Positions 26,061-34,189 of a stretch of 54,279 nt of DNA are shown one piece after another (the stretch's first letter is position 1; each line of letters starts with the position of its first letter). The notes beneath the pieces were generated by a model, which worked only from the letters and a program-made list of their open reading frames with translations, searched no databases and was not told the DNA's origin. The stretch is from an uncultured Bacteroidales bacterium. GTDB lineage: Bacteria; Bacteroidota; Bacteroidia; Bacteroidales; Bacteroidaceae. Position numbers and translations under genes: made by a program. The stretch covers positions 1 to 54,279 of the forward strand of contig CACZBC010000013.1 in assembly GCA_902779315.1 (NCBI GenBank). Reading direction: 5' to 3'.

Positions 26061-26933
26061 ATGAGTTGCGTCGTCGTCATACCTATTTACAAAGATGTGC
26101 CTTCCGCTTCGGAGCGTGCATCCATCCGCCAGACATTCCGTGTCTTGGGCAAGCACGACATTGTGTTTGTCACCCAAGAAGGATGTCTGTTGGACGAATA
26201 CAGAAAGATTGTCGAGGGCGAGCAAGGAACGCTGAGAACTGAGTTCTTCAGCAAGGGATTCTTCGATTCGACGGCTCACTATAGCGACCTTTGTTTTTCA
26301 GAGGAGTTCTATCTGCGCTTTAAGGACTACGAGTACATGCTCATCTGTCAGCCCGATGCATGGGTCTTCCGCGACGAACTGGACTATTGGTGCGGCAAAG
26401 GTTATGACTTCATCGGAGCACCTATCTTCTATCCCTACAATCCGAAGCGATTCACTCGAATTTTCTATGGCGTAGGCAATGGTGGCTTCTGCCTGAGGAG
26501 AATAGGTCACTGCTTGAGCATCATCAGGTCGAACTGGCACAAGATATTCCTCAAACCAGGCATCCTGGCCAAGATATACTGGTATGGCTTCCTGTACAAC
26601 GAAGAGTACAAAACATCTCTGTGGAAACGGCTGGGGCTCCTTCCTCTATTCATCCTCAAAGTTTTTGGATTCCGGAACACGATTGCACAGTTCAGGAAAA
26701 AAGGTTGCGAGGAAGACATGCTGTTCTCCGTATGGGCCAAGAATGCTTGGGGAAAGACCTGTTTCGTACCCGACGAAGAGGAAGCGGCACATTTCTCCAT
26801 GGAGGTTAATCCCGAGTATCTTTACAACAAGATCGGACAACAACTGCCTTTCGGTTGCCATGCCTTCGAAAAATGGGAATTCCAGAGTTTCTGGAAGAAG
26901 CACATAAAGTTCAACAATAACCCTATTGCATGA
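26061..26933 (+). CDS. DUF5672-type glycosyltransferase
   Basis: This 290-residue protein begins C-V-V-V-I-P-I-Y-K and has Y-M-L-I-C-Q-P-D-A-W-V-F, F-I-G-A-P-I and V-G-N-G-G-F-C-L-R. It also carries E-E-D-M-L-F-S near the end. This is the DUF5672 glycosyltransferase pattern, with the D in Q-P-D-A-W as likely metal/nucleotide ligand. It has no signal peptide and is expected in the cytosol. Its 3' end overlaps the next gene by 4 bp (ATGA). Confidence 0.82.
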   Translation: MSCVVVIPIYKDVPSASERASIRQTFRVLGKHDIVFVTQEGCLLDEYRKIVEGEQGTLRTEFFSKGFFDSTAHYSDLCFSEEFYLRFKDYEYMLICQPDAWVFRDELDYWCGKGYDFIGAPIFYPYNPKRFTRIFYGVGNGGFCLRRIGHCLSIIRSNWHKIFLKPGILAKIYWYGFLYNEEYKTSLWKRLGLLPLFILKVFGFRNTIAQFRKKGCEEDMLFSVWAKNAWGKTCFVPDEEEAAHFSMEVNPEYLYNKIGQQLPFGCHAFEKWEFQSFWKKHIKFNNNPIA

Positions 26934-27718
26934 TGTCCACTCCTAAGATAACCGTCATAACAGTCTGCTACAACAGCGCTCAGACCATCGAGAAGGCGAT
27001 ACAAAGTGTCGTCCGACAGGACTATGCCCATCGAGAATATATTGTCGTAGACGGACTTTCCACGGATGGGACTCTGAGCATTGTGGACAAATATCGCAGC
27101 CAGATTGATGTCGTCATCTCGGAGAAGGACAAAGGGATAAGTGATGCGTTCAACAAAGGAATACGCCGAGCCACTGGCGACCTCATCGTCATGATCAATT
27201 CGGACGACATCCTGCTCGAGGGAGCCCTTTCGAAAGTGGCAGAGGCATGGACACCTGATGTGGATGTCCTCGCCACGAATGTCATCATGCGGGACTATCA
27301 GACTGGCTACGAATGCCGCGAAAAACCCTCCACGACCTTCCCCCTGATGCCCTTCTTCCGCCATGTGGCCCATCAGGGAGCCTACATCAGTCGCAAGTGT
27401 TACGACAAATATGGGCTCTACGACACCAGCATCCGCTGGCCGATGGATTTGGAATTCCTGATGAGAGTCTACACTAAAGGCGGCACTTTCAGGTACGCCG
27501 ATATCGATACGGCCGTGTTCATGAGCGGAGGAACGACTAATAAGAATAGTATCTTCAAGAAGAAGGACGACTATCTGTATATGGTCAAAAAGAACGGAGG
27601 CAGCGCCCTTCAAGCCTGGGCTTTCTATCTGTTCCTGGTGGCCACCCAGATGGCGAAGAAGGTCTTGTTGGTCTTCGGAAAGAACTTTGCACAAAAACTG
27701 AGATACACAAAATCATAG
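26930..27718 (+). CDS. Family 2 glycosyltransferase
   Basis: This 262-residue GT-A enzyme opens with I-T-V-I-T-V-C-Y-N-S and V-V-D-G-L-S-T-D-G-T, followed by M-I-N-S-D-D (the DxD-like pair at 92-93). It also has G-A-Y-I-S-R and P-M-D-L-E-F-L. It probably adds one sugar with inversion to the lipid-linked unit. Adjacent Met codons 1 and 2 are both possible starts; both overlap the previous stop. Confidence 0.92.
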   Translation: MMSTPKITVITVCYNSAQTIEKAIQSVVRQDYAHREYIVVDGLSTDGTLSIVDKYRSQIDVVISEKDKGISDAFNKGIRRATGDLIVMINSDDILLEGALSKVAEAWTPDVDVLATNVIMRDYQTGYECREKPSTTFPLMPFFRHVAHQGAYISRKCYDKYGLYDTSIRWPMDLEFLMRVYTKGGTFRYADIDTAVFMSGGTTNKNSIFKKKDDYLYMVKKNGGSALQAWAFYLFLVATQMAKKVLLVFGKNFAQKLRYTKS

Positions 27719-27721
27719 ATT

Positions 27722-28849
27722 ATGAAAACCATACTACACATTTCCAAGTACTACTACCCCGATCTGGGCGGCATCGAGACCGTTGCCATGTATCTGGCCG
27801 AAGGAATGACGAACTATCACAATGTGGTCATCTGCTTTGCCACAGACGGCATGTATAGCGAAGAGGACATTCGTGGCGTGACCGTCTATCGCGTGCCAGT
27901 AAACTTCTCGTTCATGAGCCAGGATGTAGCCCTTACCTATCGGAAAGTGCTCAAGCAGGTCATCAAGCAGGAGAAGCCCGAAGCCGTGCATGTCCATTGC
28001 CCCAATCCGTTCATCTATCCTCTGGTCTGCACTTGTGTCGACAAAAAGACGAAGGTCGTCCTGCATTGGCATTCCGACATCCTCTCCAAGGGCCTGATGT
28101 ACTATCTGGTCAAGCCATTCGAGACGGCAATCCTTCGTCGTGCCGATGTCATCATCTCCACCTCGCCCAACTACATTCCCGACTCCAAGCCCCTGCAGCG
28201 CCACATCGACAAGGTGCGTATCGCGCAGAACGGCATCATCTCGGAACGTTTCTACCCCCTGTTGGGTGACGAGGAGAAGGTCAAGGAGATTCGGGCTCGC
28301 TACAAAGGAAAGAAAATTGTCTTCACTTGTGGGCGTCACATCCCCTACAAAGGCCTGGACAACCTCATCAAAGCCGATGCCTTCATCAAGAGCAATTGCG
28401 TCATACTCATCGGAGGCAAAGGCCCCATCGACGGAGAACTGAAGCAGATGCCACATTCCGACCGCGTCATATTCCTAGGCCGATTGCTGAACGACAGACT
28501 TCGCCAGTACCTATATGCTGCCGACATCTTTGCCTTCCCCTCGAACACCAAGGCCGAAGCCTTCGGAATTGCTCTGGCCGAAGCCATGTATTGCCGTTGT
28601 GCTTCAGTCAGTTGCGAGCTGAAAGGTTCGGGCGTAAACTGGGTGTCGGTCGATAAGGAGACGGGCATCGTAGTTCCCCTGAACGACATCAAAGCCTTTG
28701 CCGAAGCCATCGACACTTTGGCCGAAAACGACCAACTCCGAAAGAAGTATGCCGAAGCAGCCAAGAAGCGCATCGAGGAGAACTTCACCCGCGAGAAAGC
28801 CGTTGCCGTGATGGACAGCATCTACAAGGAACTGCTGACGAATGAATAA
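27722..28849 (+). CDS. Family 4 glycosyltransferase
   Basis: This 375-residue GT-B enzyme has the N-terminal glycine motif Y-P-D-L-G-G-I-E-T and H-V-H-C-P-N-P. In the C-terminal domain are F-T-C-G-R-H-I-P-Y-K-G-L, I-G-G-K-G-P, F-P-S-N-T-K-A-E-A-F-G-I-A-L-A-E-A-M. The sugar donor is unknown. It is the last gene of the operon; no strong terminator was found in the next 40 bp, but the AT-rich palindrome at 28893 follows. Confidence 0.93.
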   Translation: MKTILHISKYYYPDLGGIETVAMYLAEGMTNYHNVVICFATDGMYSEEDIRGVTVYRVPVNFSFMSQDVALTYRKVLKQVIKQEKPEAVHVHCPNPFIYPLVCTCVDKKTKVVLHWHSDILSKGLMYYLVKPFETAILRRADVIISTSPNYIPDSKPLQRHIDKVRIAQNGIISERFYPLLGDEEKVKEIRARYKGKKIVFTCGRHIPYKGLDNLIKADAFIKSNCVILIGGKGPIDGELKQMPHSDRVIFLGRLLNDRLRQYLYAADIFAFPSNTKAEAFGIALAEAMYCRCASVSCELKGSGVNWVSVDKETGIVVPLNDIKAFAEAIDTLAENDQLRKKYAEAAKKRIEENFTREKAVAVMDSIYKELLTNE

Positions 28850-28892
28850 GCAATGAATATGGCCTTATAGAGAGACAAATCACTATAGGGCC

Positions 28893-29062
28893 GTTACAGT
28901 TGTTACAGTTATTACAGTTTATTTTGAGGTATGGTTATACTTCCATTTCCCCTTATATTACTATATAATTAATTAATATATAATTAGTTATATGTATAAT
29001 ATAATGAAAAAGGGAAAATACAAGTACCCTTTAAAAATAACTGTAACAACTGTAACTGTAAC
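28893..29062. repeat. AT-rich imperfect palindrome with 9-nt iterations, complete copy
   Basis: The left arm is GTTACAGTT, GTTACAGTT, ATTACAGTT (28893-28919). The right arm is AACTGTAAC, AACTGTAAC, TGTAAC (29039-29062). Inside, AGGTATGG...TTCC and GGGAAAATACAAGTACC mirror imperfectly around a pure AT core holding TATTACTATATAATTAAT. The core matches those at 1-57 and 304-452, while the 9-mers differ among elements. Confidence 0.75.
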
Positions 29063-29386
29063 GCTTTATCTGGTCATTTCTCATCTAAGAGGCAGATTTA
29101 CAACGAGTTAGGTTGTTCGCTTGGGCTCCGAACGAGGGACATTAATCTCAAAAATGTGACAGAAAGTGCTCATATTCTGCCTATTTAGGCCTCGAAAACG
29201 TGCAAAAACCACTCGTTTCGGTGCTTTTTCCCATACATTTCGCTCAGTTTGGTCGTTCGCATTTTTAATGGTTTGACCTCAAAATGAAGGCCGTTTATAT
29301 AGAAAAGGTACATCATTTTGCAGGAAATGGGTGTGAAGAGGGTAGATTTTCACACTTTATTGGGACAATTGTACGCAGTTAAACTG
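29063..29386. other. Gene-free stretch
   Basis: No ORF with a credible start or family resemblance on either strand, and no clear terminator. It lies between the palindromic element and a CTAGTGTGACG-type cluster. Confidence 0.45.
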
Positions 29387-29443
29387 GCTAACGTCACACT
29401 AGTAAATGGCAAACGTAACACGTTATGTTCTGGGACGACCTTA
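29387..29443. repeat. CTAGTGTGACG-family repeat cluster (gap 3)
   Basis: GCTAACGTCACACTAGTAAA then GGCAAACGTAACACGTTATG and GGGACGACCTTAG are inverted-orientation units of the dispersed family. They end 13 bp before the stop of the convergent gene at 29456. Confidence 0.55.
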
Positions 29444-29455
29444 GCCTGAGCGACT

Positions 29456-30463
29456 TTACTTGACCAGAATCTTTCTGGTGAAGTTGTGCTGGCCATCGGT
29501 GGCGACGAGGATGTAAAGGCCTGAACTGGGAGCCGTCAAGGTGACCTCGGAACCGGAAGATGCTATTTGCTGGCTGCCGTCCACAGAAACGAGTCGGACC
29601 GTCAAGGGCCTCTCTGCTTTGACAGAGATTCTCCGTCCCACCACATCGATATCGGCATAGGCTTCATCTGTCAAGCGAATTCCGTCGGGCATTTCCGTAC
29701 CCAGATAATCGGCCTCGATGGTTTCCTCGAAGACATTTATCCTGATGCGATAGTATCCATCGCTGGAGATGCGCCATTTGTAGTCCTCCGAACCGTTGTA
29801 CCATACCTGCTTGGCCGTCAGGATAGAGGCATCCTGGGTGAAGGGATGAAGCACTTTGGGACTCCATCCATACTGGCCGTTAATCTTGAAGCGTTTGGGT
29901 TCTTGGTTGTAGGTATAGTTCTTCAGGTAGCCCGTCCACTCGAAGACGTTGGGATCTTCCCAATTCTGTTCCATCTGCTTGCCTGAAGTGAGTTGCCAAT
30001 GTCCTTCCTGACCGGAGATGCCTTTGCCCTGCTCATCTTCGACACAACCGCCGCAAATCCAAGCTTCGTACCAACGGACAAACAGTTCGCCCGTGAGTTG
30101 CTTGTTGTAAGTGTCGACAGTAAAGCGGTAGTTGTCTGCCTCGAAGAGAACCACCCATTCCGATCCGACGCTGTCTCGCTTCTGAACATAGTCGGCTTTG
30201 TCTGTAACGATATCTGTGTCAACAAGTTTCGGTGCATAGTAGGTGGAAGGCGTCTCTGAGTTGGTGGTAGTGATATAAAGGTTGCCGGGAAGCAGTTTGC
30301 CGTGGAACTTGAAGGTGTTCCTGCCGCTCACATTCGTCGGGAACTTGGTTAACTGCTGAATGCCTCCAGGCACAGCGGAACCTCGAACATAAAGGCGCGT
30401 CTGGGCAAAAACGCCAGAAACGGAAATCAGGGAGCAGAGAAGATATAATATTGTGTGTTTCAT
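29456..30463 (-). CDS. Secreted carbohydrate-binding-like protein with T9SS sorting tail
   Basis: The start at 30463, 4 bp after the GH31 stop, gives a signal peptide (MKHTILYLLCSLISVSGVFA) and 335 residues. Two beta-sandwich-like segments contain repeated patterns such as F-E-W-T-G-Y-L and Y-K-W-R-I-S-S-D-G-Y-Y-R-I, which recall SusE/SusF-type starch-binding domains. The C-terminus (about 265-335, ending S-S-G-L-Y-I-L-V-A and K-I-L-V-K) looks like a type A T9SS sorting domain. It is probably exported and surface-attached with the GH31 enzyme to hold glucan-type substrates (inference). Confidence 0.75.
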   Translation of the reverse strand: MKHTILYLLCSLISVSGVFAQTRLYVRGSAVPGGIQQLTKFPTNVSGRNTFKFHGKLLPGNLYITTTNSETPSTYYAPKLVDTDIVTDKADYVQKRDSVGSEWVVLFEADNYRFTVDTYNKQLTGELFVRWYEAWICGGCVEDEQGKGISGQEGHWQLTSGKQMEQNWEDPNVFEWTGYLKNYTYNQEPKRFKINGQYGWSPKVLHPFTQDASILTAKQVWYNGSEDYKWRISSDGYYRIRINVFEETIEADYLGTEMPDGIRLTDEAYADIDVVGRRISVKAERPLTVRLVSVDGSQQIASSGSEVTLTAPSSGLYILVATDGQHNFTRKILVK

Positions 30464-30467
30464 CGTT

Positions 30468-32810
30468 TTATGCCATTTCGCTAAGTGGAACATTGATTGT
30501 GATGGGAGCCGAAAGGTCGGCTGTGCTGACGGTAATCGTGAGTATGTGTTTGGCCTCATCGTAAGTGACGTCCGATTCCGACACAGGTTCTCCGTTGACC
30601 GTTATGCCTTCCTGAATGAAGGAAGATGGAGTGCCGAGGAATTCGACTGTCCATTTCCTTTCGGTCGGCATCCCTTCGAAACTGCCCTCGCGACCACCGA
30701 TGGTCAGCAGGACATTACTTGCCGAACGTTCTTGTGTGAAAGTCGTCATAGCCCAGGCATCACCTTTGTACTCCTGTCCGTCACCTCTGTCCTCGTAGAA
30801 TCGGCCTGTACCGTTCGCTCCAGGCACAACCTTGAGGATAATCTCGCCAGGGTCGTTCACAACGGTTCGACGAACGGGATAGAAGGGAATGACACTGCCT
30901 GCACGATAGAAGACGGGGAACTCGTCGAGGGTATAAGCACCATAGTAAGCCTGAGCGCCACTCAGCAGTTGGGCCCTCGTCACATCCCACCACTTCTCGT
31001 CTGCGCCAGGAAGCCATACCATCCGGCAGGAAACGCCGTTCTGCTGAGGCGCATAAATGGGTGCGACAAGCATGTCGTTTCCGAACATATACTCGTCCTC
31101 GTAGATGTACGCATTACCGTCTTCGGGATAATCATAATAGAGAGGACGGTTCATGCCGATGCCTGTATCGTAGGTTTCCCTTGCCGCCGTATACAAATAT
31201 GGGAAGAGACGATAGCGCAGACGGACTGCTTCGCGAAGTTGCTCGAAATTGCTATACTTCCAGATGCGACGTTCCAACTTGCTGTCGTTCGTGGCGTGTG
31301 TGCGGAAGATAGGCGTGTAGGCTCCGAACTGCAACCAGCGAAGCAGGAGTTCCGGATCGTTGTTGCCGCCTTGATGACCGCCAAGATCATGTCCCCAATA
31401 AGCATAGAGGACATTGCTCGCATTACTCGTGAAGAAGATTTCATACCCTAGCATAGACCATGCGGCCCAAGCGTCTCCAGAGAAGCAGATTGGGTATCTG
31501 TGCGAACCAAGCCCGCCCCAACGATGGTAGATTACAGGACGGAGTTCAGGTCGGTTCTTCTGCATGTCCTCGAAGAACGTGTGATTGCACCAGAAAGTCT
31601 CGCCCAAAGTCTCCGATCCGGCAGCCGGAGTGTAGCTCTTCTCCTGTCCGTGTTTGCCTACGGTAAGCGCTTGCTGCCAGTCCAACCACCAGAAATCCAC
31701 GCCTTCCTGCTCGTGAGGACGGATGACATCCTTGAAGAAGTTCTTCATGAAGGTATAGTCCTCCACCTTCCACAAAATGGTCTGTCCGGAATTGTCACCA
31801 AGGTCGTTGGCCAAAGCACTGTAGGAATCTTCGTGCGTTCCTACGCCATCCGAGGGATGCAGGTTGAGGGCAGTACGGACTCCATGCTGATGCATGAAGT
31901 TGATGAGCGTTTTGGGTGAGGTGATGAGGTTCTTGTTCCAGCTCCATCCGGTCCATCCGCTTTTGTGCCAACCCATATCCATAATGAGGACATCCATCGG
32001 CACATCATAGTTCTCGGCATCCCTGATCAGCTGCATAAACTCGGCTTGTTTGTAAGACCAGTAGCGGCTGTACCAATATCCCATTATGTATTTTGGCGGA
32101 AGAGGAACGCGTCCACCCACCTTCGTATAGTCCTGCAAGCACTCTTTATACTTGTGACCATAGCCGAGGAAGTACCAGTCGATGGCATTCACATCGACGG
32201 GAATTGCCCACCACGAAATGCCGTCTTCCTTCGGTTCGAGCGCATAAGAGGAACTCCCGTCACCCCGAAGTGTGGAAGGGCTCTCGTCTATGATGCTCCA
32301 TCCGGCTCTGGACAGGAGGCCTTTCTCCAGGTTTTTCCGTTTGTTGTCGCCCCAAGCCTGATCGAGTGTGCGACAGGTTCCGAGCAAGTTCATCGAGTCG
32401 TCTTTGCCCGGATACCAAGTCACATTCCTTCCGTTCAGCTGAAAAGTGACCATCAGATTGTCAGGCTTCTTGTCCGAGGCCTTGAAGACGGAGCCTTCCT
32501 TGTAACGGAGCGTCAAGTCTTCAGTACGGATATATAGATAGCCGTCGCTGATTTCCGTAGTGAACTCAGGCACAGGCAAACGGCGGTTCACAATGCCGAA
32601 GGTGGCTCTGTCCTCAAACTGAGCGCTCGAGCTGTACTGGATGCGGATCATCCTGCTCGTGAGAACCGTGAAGCGGGCATTGCCCGAAACGACTACTGCA
32701 GCCGGATCTGCGACTGGATCGAGCACTTCCTGGCCGCTCAAAGAGGGTGAGGCAAGGAATAACGCGAAAATGAGAAAATGAAAGAATGAAAGCTTAGGAC
32801 TGGTCTTCAT
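30468..32810 (-). CDS. GH31 alpha-glycosidase (alpha-glucosidase/xylosidase type)
   Basis: This 780-residue exported enzyme has a signal peptide from the start at 32810 (MKTSPKLSFFHFLIFALFLA). The longer start at 32843 lies inside the promoter box. It has an N-terminal beta domain, then the catalytic barrel with W-W-L-D-W-Q-Q (nucleophile Asp377), C-F-S-G-D-A-W-A-A-W (acid/base region), W-G-H-D-L-G-G-H and T-P-I-F-R-T-H-A. C-terminal beta domains follow. Substrate could be alpha-glucan or xyloglucan side chains. It is first in a two-gene operon with the T9SS-tailed binding protein. Confidence 0.93.
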   Translation of the reverse strand: MKTSPKLSFFHFLIFALFLASPSLSGQEVLDPVADPAAVVVSGNARFTVLTSRMIRIQYSSSAQFEDRATFGIVNRRLPVPEFTTEISDGYLYIRTEDLTLRYKEGSVFKASDKKPDNLMVTFQLNGRNVTWYPGKDDSMNLLGTCRTLDQAWGDNKRKNLEKGLLSRAGWSIIDESPSTLRGDGSSSYALEPKEDGISWWAIPVDVNAIDWYFLGYGHKYKECLQDYTKVGGRVPLPPKYIMGYWYSRYWSYKQAEFMQLIRDAENYDVPMDVLIMDMGWHKSGWTGWSWNKNLITSPKTLINFMHQHGVRTALNLHPSDGVGTHEDSYSALANDLGDNSGQTILWKVEDYTFMKNFFKDVIRPHEQEGVDFWWLDWQQALTVGKHGQEKSYTPAAGSETLGETFWCNHTFFEDMQKNRPELRPVIYHRWGGLGSHRYPICFSGDAWAAWSMLGYEIFFTSNASNVLYAYWGHDLGGHQGGNNDPELLLRWLQFGAYTPIFRTHATNDSKLERRIWKYSNFEQLREAVRLRYRLFPYLYTAARETYDTGIGMNRPLYYDYPEDGNAYIYEDEYMFGNDMLVAPIYAPQQNGVSCRMVWLPGADEKWWDVTRAQLLSGAQAYYGAYTLDEFPVFYRAGSVIPFYPVRRTVVNDPGEIILKVVPGANGTGRFYEDRGDGQEYKGDAWAMTTFTQERSASNVLLTIGGREGSFEGMPTERKWTVEFLGTPSSFIQEGITVNGEPVSESDVTYDEAKHILTITVSTADLSAPITINVPLSEMA

Positions 32811-32840
32811 ATTCGTTATGGGCTTTGCTTTATTTGCTTG

Positions 32841-32848
32841 CAAAGTTA
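32841..32848 (-). promoter_or_regulatory. -7 box of the GH31 operon
   Basis: The minus strand reads TAACTTTGC, about 30 bp before the chosen ATG at 32810. It rules out the start at 32843. Confidence 0.65.
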
Positions 32849-32964
32849 CACTTTTCTTGCATAACTGGCAATAATTGCAAGCTTAAAATCGCATTTTTAC
32901 ACTTCGAAGCACTTTGGGTCTGCTATTTTATGGCGTTTTCTTTGCTCATCTCGAAGGAAAATCG

Positions 32965-32972
32965 TAACTTTG
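32965..32972 (+). promoter_or_regulatory. -7 box (TAACTTTG) of the GH43 gene
   Basis: TAACTTTG has a TTTG at 32941-32944, 20 bp upstream, as a good -33 element. The ATG is at 33009. Confidence 0.75.
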
Positions 32973-33008
32973 CGCGAGATTAATAAATATATATAAGGTA
33001 TAGAAATC

Positions 33009-33980
33009 ATGTTCCGCACACTCTCACTTTTGCTGACGGTCTTGTGCTCAAGCCTGGCTTTGGCACAGAACATCACGAATCCCGTTTGGCGAGGGAACTG
33101 GCCTGATCCAACTGTTTGGCTTGGCGAAGACGGTCGCTACCACTGCCTGGCAACCAATCCCACCCGCTCTCTCGTGAGCGACGACCTGTTCAATTGGGAG
33201 ATAAGCGAGGTCGCCCCTATCGACATCGAGTCGTGGAACCAGATGCACGCCATCAGTCGCAACTACTGGGCCCCAGATGTGGCTACCGTCGCAGGCAAGC
33301 GAAACCTCTACATATCGCTCTACAATAGTGCGGAAGACAGCAATATCGGGGTCTTTCAGGAGTATGCTCCAGGTCAGTTCCGCTATGTCGGCATCATTAC
33401 GAGAGGCCGAGAGACGGGCATTCACGACACGATAGACCCCGAGGTGGTGACCGATCCGAAGACGAAGAAAGTGTGGCTCTTCTTCGGTTCCGTAGGCGGC
33501 ATCCATCGCATCGAACTCAACAAGGACGGACTTTCCCTGAAAGAGGGAGCGAAATACGAACATGTGGCTGGCCTCAAGGTGGAGGAGAACCCCAACCGCT
33601 CGAAGGTCTTCGAGGGCTCGTATCTGCACAAACACGGCAAATACTGGTACCTCTTCGTCAGCTCAGGCTTTTTCGGAGACCACACTTATCAGCTGAAAGT
33701 GGGTCGCGCAAAAAAGCTGACCGACGACTTCTTCGACAGAGAAGGCCGACCCATGAAGGAAGGCTTTGCCACAACGGTACTTCATAGCGATGAAGGTGAC
33801 CATTTCTACGGCCCCGGACATTGTGGCGAAATCTTCAAGGCGAAAGACGGAAACGAATACATCTTCTACCATTGCCATGTTGCAGGAAGCAGGAGACAAG
33901 GAAGCCGACCACTCTTCATCTCCCAGATAAAATGGGACAAAGAGGGCTGGCCATACGTGGAAGGAGGAAAGCCACAATGA
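33009..33980 (+). CDS. GH43 glycoside hydrolase, secreted
   Basis: This 323-residue protein has a signal peptide (MFRTLSLLLTVLCSSLALA). Five-bladed propeller motifs of GH43 are W-P-D-P-T-V (catalytic base Asp), H-D-T-I-D-P-E-V (Asp) and V-F-E-G-S-Y-L (general acid Glu). It would act on arabinose- or xylose-containing plant glycans. It is transcribed divergently from the GH31 operon across a 160-bp gap with a promoter for each. Confidence 0.92.
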   Translation: MFRTLSLLLTVLCSSLALAQNITNPVWRGNWPDPTVWLGEDGRYHCLATNPTRSLVSDDLFNWEISEVAPIDIESWNQMHAISRNYWAPDVATVAGKRNLYISLYNSAEDSNIGVFQEYAPGQFRYVGIITRGRETGIHDTIDPEVVTDPKTKKVWLFFGSVGGIHRIELNKDGLSLKEGAKYEHVAGLKVEENPNRSKVFEGSYLHKHGKYWYLFVSSGFFGDHTYQLKVGRAKKLTDDFFDREGRPMKEGFATTVLHSDEGDHFYGPGHCGEIFKAKDGNEYIFYHCHVAGSRRQGSRPLFISQIKWDKEGWPYVEGGKPQ

Positions 33981-33989
33981 CGCGAACGG

Positions 33990-34140
33990 AAACGACTAGT
34001 GCGACGATGGCAAACGTATAGTGTGACGTTGGCGATTTACTAGTGTGACGTTCGCAATTTACTAGTGTGACGTTCGCAATTTACTAGTGTGACGTTCGCA
34101 ATTTACTAGTGTGACGTTTGCAATTGTCACTGGAGTCGTT
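33990..34140. repeat. CTAGTGTGACG-family array with four 22-bp tandem units (gap 4)
   Basis: Four 22-bp units occupy 34036-34123 head to tail. Each reads TTTACTAGTGTGACG plus TTCGCAA; the last has TTTGCAA. Degenerate units (ACTAGTGCGACGATGGCAAA, TAGTGTGACGTTGGCGA) precede from 33990. The array begins about 10 bp after the GH43 stop. There are no spacers, so it is not a CRISPR. Confidence 0.85.
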
Positions 34141-34189
34141 TGGAAACACAACTGGAAGAAAGAAAAAACCAACTAAGATAACTGACAAT

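Noticed and set aside
30453-31451. Long plus-strand ORF opposite GH31; likewise 34211-35545 and 41708-43141 on the minus strand
   Set aside because: They are antisense shadows of genes with clear catalytic motifs and have no domains of their own.
33990-34140. CRISPR array
   Set aside because: The 22-bp units abut directly with no unique spacers, and no cas genes lie nearby.
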